A DNA stretch of 64,000 nucleotides from Sorangium cellulosum So0157-2 (GCF_000418325.1 NC_021658.1:12876501-12940500); one strand, 5' to 3'. Counted from the stretch's first letter, positions 1-9,556 are shown. The notes: a model not told the origin generated them from the sequence alone. Numbers and translations are program-made.

Positions 1-145
1 GGCCGCCCTCGAGGGTATCTCCCGGAACCCGGGCGCCGCGGCCCGGATCCAGACCCCGATGATCCTCGGCCTGGCGCTCATCGAGTCGCTCGTGCTCCTC
101 TCCTGGGTCATCGCCTTCTTCCTCCAGGGCAAGATCGCCCCCTGA
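1..145 (+). CDS. atpE: ATP synthase F0 subunit c (C-terminal part)
   Basis: The window opens inside this gene. Only the last 47 codons and the TGA remain, read in the frame that begins at base 2. Subunit c forms the membrane ring of the F0 sector and carries protons that drive rotation. The fragment starts just before the polar loop ([10 protein letters not shown]) and holds the whole second transmembrane helix. The proton-binding glutamate sits at fragment residue 28 in the motif [10 protein letters not shown], as is usual for the family. The rest of the atp operon would lie to the left of the window. The next gene is convergent and starts no nearer than 200 bases. Confidence 0.93.
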
Positions 146-355
146 GCCAGCGCCGGCCGCGCCCACCGGGTCCGGCTCCGCTGCTCCTTTCTCCCCTCCC
201 GCTGCGCCGGCCGAGCGCCCCTTCGCTGGGACCTCGCCCGCGCGCGCTCCCTCTCCTGCGCATAGACCCATCGATGCCGCGGCGCTTCGCGGATCGGCTC
301 GCGCGCGCCGCGGCCTGCGGGATCCGTCGCGCGCGCCCCAGGTCGCGCCCTGCCG

Positions 356-1717
356 CTAGCGCACGCGCACCACGGTGCCCGGCTCGTGCGCCGTGGGGAG
401 GACCGCCGTCCAGCCGGCGGGCAGCCGCGGCGACGTCCACCAGAACAGCCGCTGCGCGTCGAGCGGGGCCAGGTTCACGCAGCCGTGGCTCCGCACCTGG
501 CCGAACGAGCGATGCCAGAACGCGCCGTGCAGCCCGACGCCCTTGGAGAAGTACTGCACGTAGGGGACGTCCTCCATCCGGTAATAGCGGTCGGCGCCCT
601 CGTCCTCGAGGTTGTCCATGTCCGAGGTGAGCAGCTTGGCCCAGATGCGGAACGTGCCGGCGGGCGTCGCGCGCGACGACCCGGGCGCGCCCTTGCCGGT
701 CGAGACCAGCGTCGCGAACACCGGGCGACGCCCCTCGTAGGCCACGAGCGTCTGCGTCGAACGCTCGACGTCGATCCACCGCTCGCCCGCCTCGACGTCG
801 ACCTCGGGCGGCGGCGGCGCCACCGACGGGCGCCGGAGATCGCGGAGCGAGATCCACGCCGCCGCGTCGCCGTCCGCGATGCGCGCGAGCTTGCCCGAGG
901 CGCCCTGCGCCTCCTCGAGCGTGGAGACGACCTCGAACCGCGCCTTGCTCTCCTCGGTCCGCGCGAAGCCCGCCGCCGTGCGCGTGAAGAGCGGAGCTTT
1001 CTCGGACACGACCCACGCGATCCCGATCTCCGCGGCGCCCGGAGGGACGGTAACGCCGTGGAAGGCGAACGCGCGCACCGGGCCGAGATCGCGCATCGGC
1101 ACCCAGAAGCCGCTGTTCGTGCGGCCGTAGCGCGACCCGCCGAGCGCCCGCTCCTCGACGATCGCCACCGCGAAGCCGGGCTCGAGCTGCGCGTCCGGCG
1201 CGTCGATGTCGGCCGCCTCGACCCGGCGGTAGCCGAACGACCCGTCGGGGCCGACGAAGTAGTAGCGGTACGGGAGCCCGTCCGGCATCTCGCGCCACGT
1301 GCGCACGAGCGGGCTGATCGGACCCGCGGCGGAGAGCTCGACGGCGTCGTCGCAGACCCAGGCCGCGGCGCCCACCTCGAGCCAGCGCCCGAGGCAGCCG
1401 CCTTCGCGCCGGGCCGCGAAGATGGGCAGCTGCACGTTGCGATCGACGGAGCCGCGCCGGCGCGGGTTCTCGCCCGGCGCCTCGAACAGCGGCTGGTCGC
1501 GCTTGAGCACGCGCGCGCTCTTGACCCACGCCGGCAGCGGAGCGTCGCCCTCCGCGACCCACGGCGGCAGCTGCGACGCGAGGACCGCGCCGCCCCAGAT
1601 CATCGCGCCGAGGCCGACCGCCGCGGCGCCGGCCCGCAGCGCGCCGCGGCGCGGCCGCCGCAGCGGCCCGCGGGGCAGCTCCGAGAGCCCCGCGGCGGCG
1701 CCTCCACGGTTCGTCAT
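356..1717 (-). CDS. L,D-transpeptidase (YkuD family), membrane-anchored
   Basis: This 453-residue protein has an Arg-rich N-terminus and one hydrophobic segment near residues 25-50 (GAAAVGLGAMIWGGAVLA), which should anchor it in the inner membrane or act as a signal. A long middle region follows. The C-terminal quarter is a YkuD catalytic domain: the upstream His lies in GVGLHGAFWH and the nucleophile in S410-H411-G412-C413-V-N. Family members cross-link peptidoglycan stem peptides through 3-3 bonds or attach proteins to peptidoglycan in the periplasm. The middle part resembles no domain I can name with confidence, though short SH3-like stretches (ERWIDVERSTQ, GRWLEVGAAAWV) would fit wall binding. 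It ends convergently to atpE. Start: ATG at 1717, 37 nt after the FHA gene ends at 1755. Confidence 0.88.
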   Translation of the reverse strand: MTNRGGAAAGLSELPRGPLRRPRRGALRAGAAAVGLGAMIWGGAVLASQLPPWVAEGDAPLPAWVKSARVLKRDQPLFEAPGENPRRRGSVDRNVQLPIFAARREGGCLGRWLEVGAAAWVCDDAVELSAAGPISPLVRTWREMPDGLPYRYYFVGPDGSFGYRRVEAADIDAPDAQLEPGFAVAIVEERALGGSRYGRTNSGFWVPMRDLGPVRAFAFHGVTVPPGAAEIGIAWVVSEKAPLFTRTAAGFARTEESKARFEVVSTLEEAQGASGKLARIADGDAAAWISLRDLRRPSVAPPPPEVDVEAGERWIDVERSTQTLVAYEGRRPVFATLVSTGKGAPGSSRATPAGTFRIWAKLLTSDMDNLEDEGADRYYRMEDVPYVQYFSKGVGLHGAFWHRSFGQVRSHGCVNLAPLDAQRLFWWTSPRLPAGWTAVLPTAHEPGTVVRVR

Positions 1718-1754
1718 CGTGCGAGCTCCGGCGGAAGGGGCGGGACCGCCGCGA

Positions 1755-2216
1755 TCAGCGGTAGGAGAAGCGCACTTCGTGATCGCAGATCCGGAAGAGA
1801 TCGCCCTCGACGATGGCCTTCCGGGCGATGCGCTGGCCGTTGTACTCGACGCCGTTCGTCGAGCCCATGTCGACCATGTAGTACTGGCCGTTCAGGAACT
1901 CGACCATGGCGTGCTGGCGCGACACGTTCGGGTCCTTGATCGTCAGATCGCTCGACTGCTTGCCGCGCCCGATGATGAACCGGTCCTTGTTCACCACGAA
2001 CCGCTGCCCCGCGTAGAACGCGGCGAGCGCCGGGCCCGCGGGGATCTGGTTCGGCATCGCCATGTTCATCGGCGGCGGGCCCGACACGCTCGCCGCCGCC
2101 TGCGGCGGCACGCCGTACGGCGGCGGCGCCATCGGCGGCGCGATGGGCGAGGCGTACCCGGCGCCGCTGCTCAGCGGCGGCGGCGGCCCCGAGCGGCTCG
2201 CGGCGGCGCCGGGCAT
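1755..2216 (-). CDS. FHA domain protein with Pro/Gly-rich N-terminus
   Basis: From the ATG at 2216 the protein is 153 residues. Residues 1-65 form a Pro-, Gly- and Ala-rich linker. Residues 75-153 are an FHA domain with the usual signatures FIIGRGKQSSDLTI, VSRQHA and GSTNGVEYNG, so it should bind phosphothreonine peptides, presumably substrates of Ser/Thr kinases. The start is uncertain. The open frame runs back to about 2291 with linker-like codons (SQATNPGGRQ) but no start codon. A run of nine G (2251-2259, C on the coding strand) lies in that stretch. One extra C there would join this frame to an ATG at 2290, ten bases after the previous gene's stop. The gene follows the RHH-like gene in the same direction and is probably co-transcribed with it. 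Confidence 0.8.
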   Translation of the reverse strand: MPGAAASRSGPPPPLSSGAGYASPIAPPMAPPPYGVPPQAAASVSGPPPMNMAMPNQIPAGPALAAFYAGQRFVVNKDRFIIGRGKQSSDLTIKDPNVSRQHAMVEFLNGQYYMVDMGSTNGVEYNGQRIARKAIVEGDLFRICDHEVRFSYR

Positions 2217-2300
2217 GCTCTGGCGCCCGCCGGGGTTCGTGGCCTGCGACGGGGGGGGGCCGCCGCGGAGGGGGGCGCGCGCCCCCGCATCCTACCCCCG

Positions 2301-2900
2301 TTACTTCGAGGAGAACGTCGTCCGGGCCACATCGAGCCGCGGATGGGACGGGAACGACATCCCGCGGATCTGCCCGGCGATGCACGACGCGATGCCCGGG
2401 TTCGACGGGCTGGTCGTGATGGTGACGCCCACCGCGCGGCCGTTCTGCACGGCGGCGCAGACGTTCACGTCCATGGTCGACGGCACGCCGCACGCGTTCA
2501 GGTACGTGCCGCGGTTGATCGGCGCGCCGTAGGCCCCCGCGGGCGGCGGCTGCTGCTGCAGGGCGACCATCGGCGGCCCGCCCGGCGGTCCGAACGGCGG
2601 CGGCGAGCCAGGCGTCATCAGCCCGGGCGGCGGGGGCGTCGCGGCTGGAGGCACCACGCTGGGCTGATGAGCGTGCGGGACCGGCTGGTGTCCGGAGCCG
2701 GGCGCCGCGTCGACCCTCGCGGGCGGCGGGAAGGGCGTGCGCGGGCTGTAGCTTCGCTGCCGCGCGTACTGCTTCATCGACTCGTTGATGAGGTAGTCGA
2801 TGGAGCACTCGAGCTCGCGCGCCATCTGCTCGAACGTCTCCCAAAGGACATCGCGACACTGGAACGTCCGTGCGCTTTTCTTGTTCGGATCCGCGCTCAT
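2301..2900 (-). CDS. RHH-like N-terminus with AgmX/TonB-like C-terminal domain
   Basis: I place the start at the ATG at 2900, giving 199 residues (MSADPNKKSARTFQCRDVLW...), because the upstream part of the open frame has no protein-like character. Residues 1-45 resemble a ribbon-helix-helix segment (WETFEQMARELECSIDYLIN). A Pro-rich linker of roughly 80 residues follows. The last 65 residues (YLNACGVPSTMDVNVCAAVQ, GRAVGVTITT, FPSHPRLDVARTTF) match the C-terminal module found in many myxobacterial Pro-rich proteins such as AgmX-like ones. The role is unknown; a regulator or scaffold that works with the FHA protein downstream is a guess from adjacency. The TAA stop at 2301 lies 84 bases before the downstream ATG. 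Confidence 0.75.
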   Translation of the reverse strand: MSADPNKKSARTFQCRDVLWETFEQMARELECSIDYLINESMKQYARQRSYSPRTPFPPPARVDAAPGSGHQPVPHAHQPSVVPPAATPPPPGLMTPGSPPPFGPPGGPPMVALQQQPPPAGAYGAPINRGTYLNACGVPSTMDVNVCAAVQNGRAVGVTITTSPSNPGIASCIAGQIRGMSFPSHPRLDVARTTFSSK

Positions 2901-3174
2901 CTCTACCCAACGATAACGGAGGATGAATTGCGCTGGGAAGCGTCCTCCCGGCCTCTTCCCTGCAAGCACCTGATGGCTCTGGGCCGCGCCGAAGGCGCGC
3001 TGCGATCGCAACCATGGCCGCGCGAGATCCGCGGAGCGCGCGCGCGGCCCGCCGCGAAGCGCGCGCCCCCGCCGCGCTCCGCGCCGACGCAGGAGCGCGG
3101 CGCGAGGGGCGCGCCGCGCGCCCTCGTGGCGGCGGCATCGCCCGACGATCCCGCGTGCTGCGCCGGCGCTCGAG

Positions 3175-4779
3175 TCACTTCTTCTCGCCCTTCTCGAGCT
3201 CCGGCTTCCTCTCCTGCATGGCCGGCTCGATGCAGTACTGGACGAACTCGCCGACGGTCTTCACGTCCCTGAGCTCGCGCTCGTTCGACCCCTCTTTCTG
3301 CACCTCGCACGCCCACTTGCAGTCGGGATCGGCGTCGCAGACCGGCGCGCGGGTCGTGTCACCCTCGAGCGCCTTCACCGCCGCGAGATCGGCGGCCGTG
3401 CCGAAGGTGAAGTAGTAGGCGATCGCGCTCGTGCGCACCGGCGCCGGGCCCTCGGTGAAGTGCTTCTTCAGCGCCTCGAGGGGCGAGCCCTCCTTCAGGT
3501 CGCCGAACGACGCGCCGTACGTGAGCGCCTCGGGCATGGCGAACCCCTTGCTGTCGGGGAGCCTGCTCATGAACTCGTCGATGTGCTTCACCGTCGACAT
3601 CTTCAGGATGGTCGCGGCGGCGGCGCGGCGGATCTTCCACTTGTCCGTCTTGAACAGGCCGTAGAGCTTCTCGACGACGAGCTCGCGCGGCATCTCGCCG
3701 ACGCGGCGGAAGGCCTGGTCGAGCACCGCGTCGGGCGCGTCCGCGGTGGCGATCTCGAGGATGCGCTGGATGTCGCTCGGGTTGTTGCGGTCGAGCCGGC
3801 CCTCGAGCGCGGCGAGGGCGGCCTGGCGGCGCTTCTCGGGCTGGTTCTTGTCCGCCGCGAACCCGAGGAGGAAGTCGACCGACGGCCTGCCGCCGAGCTT
3901 CTTCATCGAGCCGTAGACCCGGAAGAGCTCCTCCTCCTGGTACTGCGCGAGCTGCGCCTCGAACTGCTTCTCGGTGGGCGTGATCTTCGACGCGGCGTTC
4001 GCCGCCTGGAGCTCGGGCTTCTTGGCGTCGACCCACTCGCTGGAGGTGACGAACCTCGCGATGGCGACGAGGTTCGCCGACGCGGCTTCCTTCGCCTGTG
4101 GGTCGCCGTACTCGGCCACGAGCGACGCCATCTGGTCGAGCCGCTTCGCCTCGCGCGTCATGAGCTTCGGCAGGCCGGCCACCGCGGGCGGGCCGATGAA
4201 GCGCAGGAGCTGCTCCATCCCGTAGGCCTGCGAGCGGTCCTCGAGCCGGTGCTCGAAGTCCGCCATCGCCCAGTCGATGAGGGCGGCCTTGAGCCCCTCC
4301 TTCAGCGCCTCGTCCGCGATGATCACGGTCCGATCGGACGTGAGCATCGCGTACGCGGCGTCCTTGTAGGGGAACGAGGCGTCCATCGGGCGGGGCTGCC
4401 CGGGCGGCGCGACGGGCGGCGGCTTCCTCAGCTCGGCGATGATCGACGGCACGAGCGCGGCCACGATCGACTGCCTCGCCTCCGGGGCCATGGTCGCGAG
4501 GGTCTCGACCATGATGCCGATGCCCACGCGCCGGCCCTGCCGCGGCTTCATGCGGATGAGCGACGTGGCCGCCTCGATGCGGAGCGAGTTGTCGTACTTG
4601 TCGTGAAACAACACCGCCCTGAGCTTGTCGGGCCCGTGCGCCGTGGTCTCCCACCGGTGGATGTCGTTCTCGTTGACGCGGCACCCGCTCGTCGCGAGCC
4701 CAACGCCAGCGGTCGCGAGGCACAGCACAAGAAGGCCCGCAGCGCCGACGCGCCGCCCTGCTCGTTCGACAGTTTCCAT
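3175..4779 (-). CDS. HEAT-like repeat lipoprotein
   Basis: I chose the ATG at 4779 because it gives a clean lipoprotein signal: a short basic N-region (METVERAGRR), a hydrophobic core and the lipobox LATSGC, with lipid attachment expected at the Cys. The open frame continues 45 codons upstream with poor coding character. The mature protein is about 500 residues, mostly helical, with repeated units that look like HEAT/armadillo repeats (for example IRRAAAATILKMS, KRRQAALAALEGRL, VLDQAFRRVGEMP). The tail carries Cys residues (CDADPDCKWAC) and ends in a charged stretch. It probably sits in the periplasm at a membrane and binds proteins. It is divergent from ftsK, with a 259-bp gap that should hold both promoters. 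Confidence 0.82.
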   Translation of the reverse strand: METVERAGRRVGAAGLLVLCLATAGVGLATSGCRVNENDIHRWETTAHGPDKLRAVLFHDKYDNSLRIEAATSLIRMKPRQGRRVGIGIMVETLATMAPEARQSIVAALVPSIIAELRKPPPVAPPGQPRPMDASFPYKDAAYAMLTSDRTVIIADEALKEGLKAALIDWAMADFEHRLEDRSQAYGMEQLLRFIGPPAVAGLPKLMTREAKRLDQMASLVAEYGDPQAKEAASANLVAIARFVTSSEWVDAKKPELQAANAASKITPTEKQFEAQLAQYQEEELFRVYGSMKKLGGRPSVDFLLGFAADKNQPEKRRQAALAALEGRLDRNNPSDIQRILEIATADAPDAVLDQAFRRVGEMPRELVVEKLYGLFKTDKWKIRRAAAATILKMSTVKHIDEFMSRLPDSKGFAMPEALTYGASFGDLKEGSPLEALKKHFTEGPAPVRTSAIAYYFTFGTAADLAAVKALEGDTTRAPVCDADPDCKWACEVQKEGSNERELRDVKTVGEFVQYCIEPAMQERKPELEKGEKK

Positions 4780-5038
4780 GCACGTCCCAGGAGGGTCGGG
4801 ATGGTACCGCCCGCGGCGCTCTGTTTGAAAGAATTTCAAGGGCGGGAAGAAGGGAGCGAGGACAAAGTTTGCGCGAAATCCGGCTGGAACTCCAGCGCGG
4901 CGGCGCCCCCTCACCCCGGCCCCCCTCCCCTGCCCCCGCCTCGCCCGTACGGCGCTTTCCCCTCCTTACTCAGGCCTCCCAGACTTCTTGCCCCCGGGGT
5001 GGAGTGCGCATATGTGAGCAAGGTAGGTTTAGGTAGGC

Positions 5039-6373
5039 ATGAACGTCCCCTTGTTCGCTCCTCGCCGTGCTCAGCCCGCCGCCGGCCTTGGCGAGCCCTT
5101 GCGGTCCGGGGCGCGCGGCGCCGCACGCACCAGCCCGGCGGGGGTCTCGGGCCCTGCCGCGCCGCCGGGACACAGCTATGCCCGGGATGCGGCGGCGCTG
5201 GTCCTCCTGGTGTCCGCCCTGTACAGCGCCCTCGCGCTCGCGTCGTTTCGCGCGGACCCGTTGCGCCCGGAGGTCTCGGGCGACGACTGGGTGGGGCCGG
5301 TGGGCGCGGCGCTCGCGGGGGCGTCGGTCCAGGCGGTCGGGGTCATCGCGTGGTTCGTCCCGCTGGAGCTCGCGCTGCTCGCGATGCCGCTGCTCGGGGC
5401 GAAGCGCTCGATCGCGAGCCTGTTCCGGCTGAGCGGCGACATCGTCGTGGTCATCGTGCTCGCGGCGCTCGCGCACGTGGCGTTTCCGCGGGCGGTCGCG
5501 TTCGGCGCGATGCCGCTCGGCGGGGCCGTGGGCGAGCTGTTCGGGGAGGTGCTGCGCGCGCTCTTCTCGAACATCGGGTCGTACATCATCGGGCTCACCA
5601 TCGTCGCGCTCATCCTGATGGGCCGGGCGACGTTCTCGTTCATCGAGCTGGCGCACCGGGCCGAGCAGCTCGCCGTGGCCATCGCCGCGCGCGTCGCCGG
5701 CTGGGCGCGCGCGCTCTTCGGGGCGTGGGCCGCGGCGCGCGCTCTGGAGCGGCGGGAGGGCGCCGCGGCGCAGGAGGCGCCGCCGATCATCGCGCGCAAC
5801 TCGAGCCCCGACGCGATCATCGCCGCGCTGGCCGACGACGCGGACGAGCCGCTCTCCGACCCCGCCGCGAGGAGCACGCCCGTCGAGCCGGCCCACGCCG
5901 AGGCGCCGGCGCTCGATCTCTGGAAGGGCGCGCCGCTGAGCGCCGCCGCCGAGGAGCCCGCGGCCCCGCCGAAGCCGCGGCGCGGGAGGAAGGCGCAGGC
6001 CAAGGAGCCGCGCGAGGCGGCGCCGCAGGGGAGCGAGGCGCGCGAGCCGGTGGTCCGCGGCGGCGACGCGCACGAGGTGGTCATCCACGGCGCCGAGCCG
6101 CGCGAGCTGGTGATCCACGGCGGTGAGGCGCACGAGGTGGTGACCCGCGGCGGCGGGGCGCACGAGGTGGTGACCCACGGCGGCGAGGCGCACGAGGTGG
6201 TCGTCCACGGCGCCGAGCCGGAGGAGGAGGCGCCCGAGAGCGATGCGCCGCGCGAGGCGGCGCTGCACGGCGCCGGGCCGCGCGAGGGCGCGCAGCGGTT
6301 CGTCGAGCTGACCGAGGAAGCGGAGCGCGAAGGAGCGCAGCGCGCCGCCGAGCCGCGCGAGCGGGCGCAGCGC
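5039..6373 (+). CDS. ftsK: DNA translocase FtsK, N-terminal membrane part (before frameshift)
   Basis: This is the first part of a gene meant to run to 8807. The ATG at 5039 opens about 445 codons in good frame. About four membrane segments lie between residues 48 and 205 (AAALVLLVSALYSALALA, VGVIAWFVPLELALLAM, DIVVVIVLAALAHVAF, YIIGLTIVALILM), as expected for the septal anchor of FtsK. An acidic and Ala/Pro-rich linker follows. At about 6373-6374 the linker carries one extra C compared with the second copy of the same sequence. After that base this frame becomes Arg-rich nonsense and runs on to 8938. Dropping that base gives one continuous protein of about 1255 residues. If the frameshift is real, the membrane anchor and the motor would be separate polypeptides. 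Confidence 0.82.
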
Positions 6374-6820
6374 CGCCGCCGAGCCGCGCGAGAGAGCGCA
6401 GCGCGCCGCCGAGCCGCGCCGGCCTGCGCGGCGGCGCGCCGCGGCGCTCGCAGGGCCGCGCGAGGTGGTGAACCACGGCGGCGGGGCGCACGAGGTGGTG
6501 ACCCACGGCGGCGGGGCGCACGAGGTGGTGACCCACGGCGGCGAGGCGCACGAGGTGGTCGTCCACGGCGCCGAGCCGGAGGAGGAGGCGCCCGAGAGCG
6601 ATGCGCCGCGCGAGGCGGCGCTGCACGGCGCCGGGCCGCGCGAGGGCGCGCAGCGGTTCGTCGAGCTGACCGAGGAAGCGGAGCGCGAAGGAGCGCAGCG
6701 CGCCGCCGAGCCGCGCGAGCGGGCGCAGCGCGCCGCCGAGCCGCGCGAGAGAGCGCAGCGCGCCGCCGAGCCGCGCCGGCCTGCGCGGCGGCGCGCCGCG
6801 GCGCTCGCAGGGCCGCGCGA
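6101..6820 (+). repeat. Tandem duplication of about 357 bp inside the ftsK linker
   Basis: Two directly abutting copies run from about 6101-6458 and 6459-6816/6820. They align at an offset of 358 bases before 6373 and 357 after it, because the first copy has one extra C at 6373-6374 in a CGC run. Without that base the unit is 119 codons, so the duplication would be in frame. Each copy contains 10-residue sub-repeats of the form HEVVTHGGEA and a block rich in Arg, Glu and Ala. Only a handful of other mismatches separate the copies, which suggests a recent event. Confidence 0.9.
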
Positions 6821-8807
6821 CGCCGCCGCCCTGGAGGACAGCGACGAGTCGCCGTTCGCGGGCGAGGCGCACCTCGTCGAGAGGATCGTCGAGCGGGAGG
6901 TGGAGCTCGACGAGGACGACGACGCGGTCGAGCCCGCGGCGTTCGAGTCGGACGACGACGACAGCGCGTTCGCGGAGCCGGAAGCGGTCGACGTGCCCAC
7001 GCCGTCGCCCATCCTGCCGGTGCGCGAGCTGCCGGCGCGGGAGCCGGACGCCCACCGCGGCCTGCCCGCCCGCGAGCCGCGCGACGCGGCCGCTCGCGAG
7101 GCCCGCGAGCCGCGCGACCTGCCCGCCCGCGAGCCGCGCGAGCCGGATGCCCGGGCGGCCCACCGCGAGCCTCCTCCCGCCGGCGGCCCGGAGCGGCCTC
7201 AGGGCGCCGCGCCGCGCGCGCCGACGATCGTCGACACGAGCCGCGCGCTCGTCAGCGAGAAGCCCGCGGTGGTCAAGGTCGTCCCGGCCACCGGCGAGGG
7301 CTTCCGCCTGCCGTCGACCGACATGCTCGACGTGCCCGCGGGCGGACGCATCCAGCTCGACGCGGATCAGCTCAAGGCCACGGCGCAGCTCCTCGAGAAG
7401 ACGCTCGCCGACTACGGCGTCAGCGGCAAGGTCGAGGAGATCCACCCCGGGCCCACGGTCACGACGTTCGAGGTCTCGCCCGCCGCCGGCACCAAGGTCT
7501 CGAAGGTGGCGGGCCTCGCGGACGACCTCGCGCTCGGCCTGTCGCGCAAGGTCCGCATCGTCGCCCCCATCCCCGGGAAGAACCGGATCGGCTTCGAGAT
7601 CCCGAACGAGCACCGCCTGCCCGTCAACCTGCGCGAGCTCGTCGAGGATCGCCGCTTCGTCGAGATGAAGGCGCCGCTGCCGTGCGTGCTCGGCCGCGAC
7701 ATCATCGGGACGCCGTACTTCGCCGACCTCGCGTCGATGCCGCACGTCATCGTCGCGGGCGCGACCGGCGCCGGCAAGAGCGTCGGGCTCAACGTGATGC
7801 TCGTGAGCCTGCTCTTCCGCAAGACGCCGGACGAGCTCCGGCTCCTGATGATCGATCCCAAGGTCGTCGAGCTCGCGCCCTTCGACCGCATCCCGCACCT
7901 GCTCCTGCCGGTCGTGACGGACATGAAGCAGGCGGCGAACGCGCTCAAGTGGGCCGTCGACGAGATGGAGCGGCGCTACCAGCTCTTCGCGAACGCGGGG
8001 ACGAAGAACATCACGACGTACAACGCGTGGGTCGAGCGCGTGCACCGCGGCGAGGCGCGCCCGCCGAAGCCCCCGGCCAAGGTGGCCGCGATCGGCGCGG
8101 ACGGGCTCGAGGTGGAGGTCGACGCGGCGAAGGACGGCTCCGACGCGGCGCTGCCGGAGAAGATCCCGTTCATCGTGATCGTGGTCGACGAGTTCGCCGA
8201 CCTGATGATGCAGCAGGGCAAGGACGTGGAGGCGAGCGTGGCCCGGCTGGCGCAGAAGGCGCGCGCCGCCGGCATGCACGTCATCCTCGCGACGCAGCGG
8301 CCGAGCGTCGACGTGATCACCGGCATGATCAAGGCGAACTTCCCCACGCGCATCGCCTTCCGCGTCGCGCAGAAGGTGGACAGCCGCACGATCCTCGACG
8401 AGCAGGGCGCCGAGCACCTGCTCGGCCGCGGCGACATGCTGATCAAGATGAACGGCTCGAACGAGACGCGGCGCGTCCAGTGCCCGTTCTGCTCCGAGGA
8501 GGAGGTCCAGAAGATCACCGACTTCCTCCGGCTCCAGGGCGAGCCGGTCTACGACGAGGCGATCCTCCGGCCCCGGGACGACGAGGGCGAGGAGCCCGAC
8601 ACCTCCGACGCCGAGGCCGATCCCATGTACGACGCCGCCGTGAGGATCGTGGCCGACACCCGGCGCTGCTCGACCTCGTGGCTGCAGCGCAAGCTCGGCG
8701 TCGGCTACAACCGCGCGGCCAAGCTTGTCGAGGCCATGGAGAAGCGCGGGCTCGTCGGGCCCGCGAACGGCGCCAAGGATCGCGAGGTGCTCATCGCGCC
8801 GATCTGA
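6465..8807 (+). CDS. ftsK: DNA translocase FtsK, C-terminal motor part (after frameshift)
   Basis: This frame holds the rest of FtsK. The ATG at 6465 lies inside the repeated linker and is probably not the natural start; the frame belongs with the membrane part at 5039. After about 250 linker residues comes the alpha/beta motor: Walker A GATGAGKS at 7758-7781, Walker B IVIVVDEFADLM near 8175-8210, and conserved ATQRPSVDVITGMIKANFPTR. The last 65 residues are the winged-helix gamma domain (DPMYDAAVRIV, STSWLQRKLGVGYNRAAKLV), which reads KOPS-type polar DNA sequences. FtsK pumps chromosome ends through the closing septum and promotes XerCD/dif dimer resolution. The motor is intact by eye. No gene follows closely on this strand. 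Confidence 0.92.
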   Translation: MVNHGGGAHEVVTHGGGAHEVVTHGGEAHEVVVHGAEPEEEAPESDAPREAALHGAGPREGAQRFVELTEEAEREGAQRAAEPRERAQRAAEPRERAQRAAEPRRPARRRAAALAGPRDAAALEDSDESPFAGEAHLVERIVEREVELDEDDDAVEPAAFESDDDDSAFAEPEAVDVPTPSPILPVRELPAREPDAHRGLPAREPRDAAAREAREPRDLPAREPREPDARAAHREPPPAGGPERPQGAAPRAPTIVDTSRALVSEKPAVVKVVPATGEGFRLPSTDMLDVPAGGRIQLDADQLKATAQLLEKTLADYGVSGKVEEIHPGPTVTTFEVSPAAGTKVSKVAGLADDLALGLSRKVRIVAPIPGKNRIGFEIPNEHRLPVNLRELVEDRRFVEMKAPLPCVLGRDIIGTPYFADLASMPHVIVAGATGAGKSVGLNVMLVSLLFRKTPDELRLLMIDPKVVELAPFDRIPHLLLPVVTDMKQAANALKWAVDEMERRYQLFANAGTKNITTYNAWVERVHRGEARPPKPPAKVAAIGADGLEVEVDAAKDGSDAALPEKIPFIVIVVDEFADLMMQQGKDVEASVARLAQKARAAGMHVILATQRPSVDVITGMIKANFPTRIAFRVAQKVDSRTILDEQGAEHLLGRGDMLIKMNGSNETRRVQCPFCSEEEVQKITDFLRLQGEPVYDEAILRPRDDEGEEPDTSDAEADPMYDAAVRIVADTRRCSTSWLQRKLGVGYNRAAKLVEAMEKRGLVGPANGAKDREVLIAPI

Positions 8808-8968
8808 CCCGCGCGCAAATTTGTCTTGACGCCGCTTCGCAGCGCGTGTTGGCACGCCGTCGACCGGGACGCGCGGTCCCGATCGGATGTGGAGGAGAGC
8901 ACAGCGCCGACCTTTCCGCCGCCGAGGCCGCGCGCTAGCATCGCGGTTCTTTTGACTTTCCCGTTCGA

Positions 8969-9217
8969 ATGCTTCATGGAGCACGCAGGATGGCGCCTGA
9001 GGAAACGCGCACGCGTCTGATCGCTCAGATCGCGAGCCTCCTGAAAGAAGGGACGATGCCCGCAGACGCCCGCGCAGCGGGGCTGACGCTCATCGGTTGG
9101 CTTGCGAGACGCATGCCCGGAGAGGCGGCTTCGCGGGACGGCGTCGACGAGATGTGCCGTCGCGCGGCGGTCCTGGGCTGCCCGCCGCGGCGCGTGGGCG
9201 GGCGGCGATCCACCTGA
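8969..9217 (+). CDS. Small conserved-looking hypothetical protein
   Basis: The open frame gives 82 residues from an ATG at 8969, or 75 from an ATG at 8990, which is preceded by a purine-rich GGAGCACGCAGG stretch and is the better start. Residues after that Met read like a folded helical protein (RTRLIAQIASLLKEGTMPAD, GLTLIGWLARRMPGE), unlike the Arg-rich shadow frames around it. The last 20 residues are basic and less convincing. No function is recognised. It stands alone between ftsK and the next gene on the same strand. Confidence 0.42.
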   Translation: MLHGARRMAPEETRTRLIAQIASLLKEGTMPADARAAGLTLIGWLARRMPGEAASRDGVDEMCRRAAVLGCPPRRVGGRRST

Positions 9218-9556
9218 GCGCGCGGCGCTGAGCGGGGCGGCGGGTGACGCGCGCCGCCGCCGTGCGCGGCGAGGCGCCCCCGAGCCGGCCGCCGGTGAGC
9301 TGGCCGGCCGCCCCCGGCGGGAGCGCGCGGCGGTCGCCTCCTTCCAGGGGGCGTCGCGCCGGGCCCGCGCCGCGACGAGGCGGCCGAAAGCGACATCAGT
9401 ATCGTAATTTGTACGTGCCGTATCCAGCGCGGCTAAGCTCTTGGTGGCGCGGCTTTCCGCGCCGCGGGGCTCGCGCGACGCTCGAACCGGGACGTCGGCT
9501 CGCTCGGTATCATGGGTAAACGGCCGCAGTGGGGCCTGTGATAGGTGGTGTTGCTC
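9218..9556. other. Intergenic region, no gene recognised
   Basis: About 340 bases lie between the small ORF and the Pro-rich protein. No reading frame looks coding. The only feature is a short A/T-richer island near 9400-9425, about 140 bases before the next start, which could be part of a promoter; no clear -35/-10 pair is visible. Confidence 0.4.
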
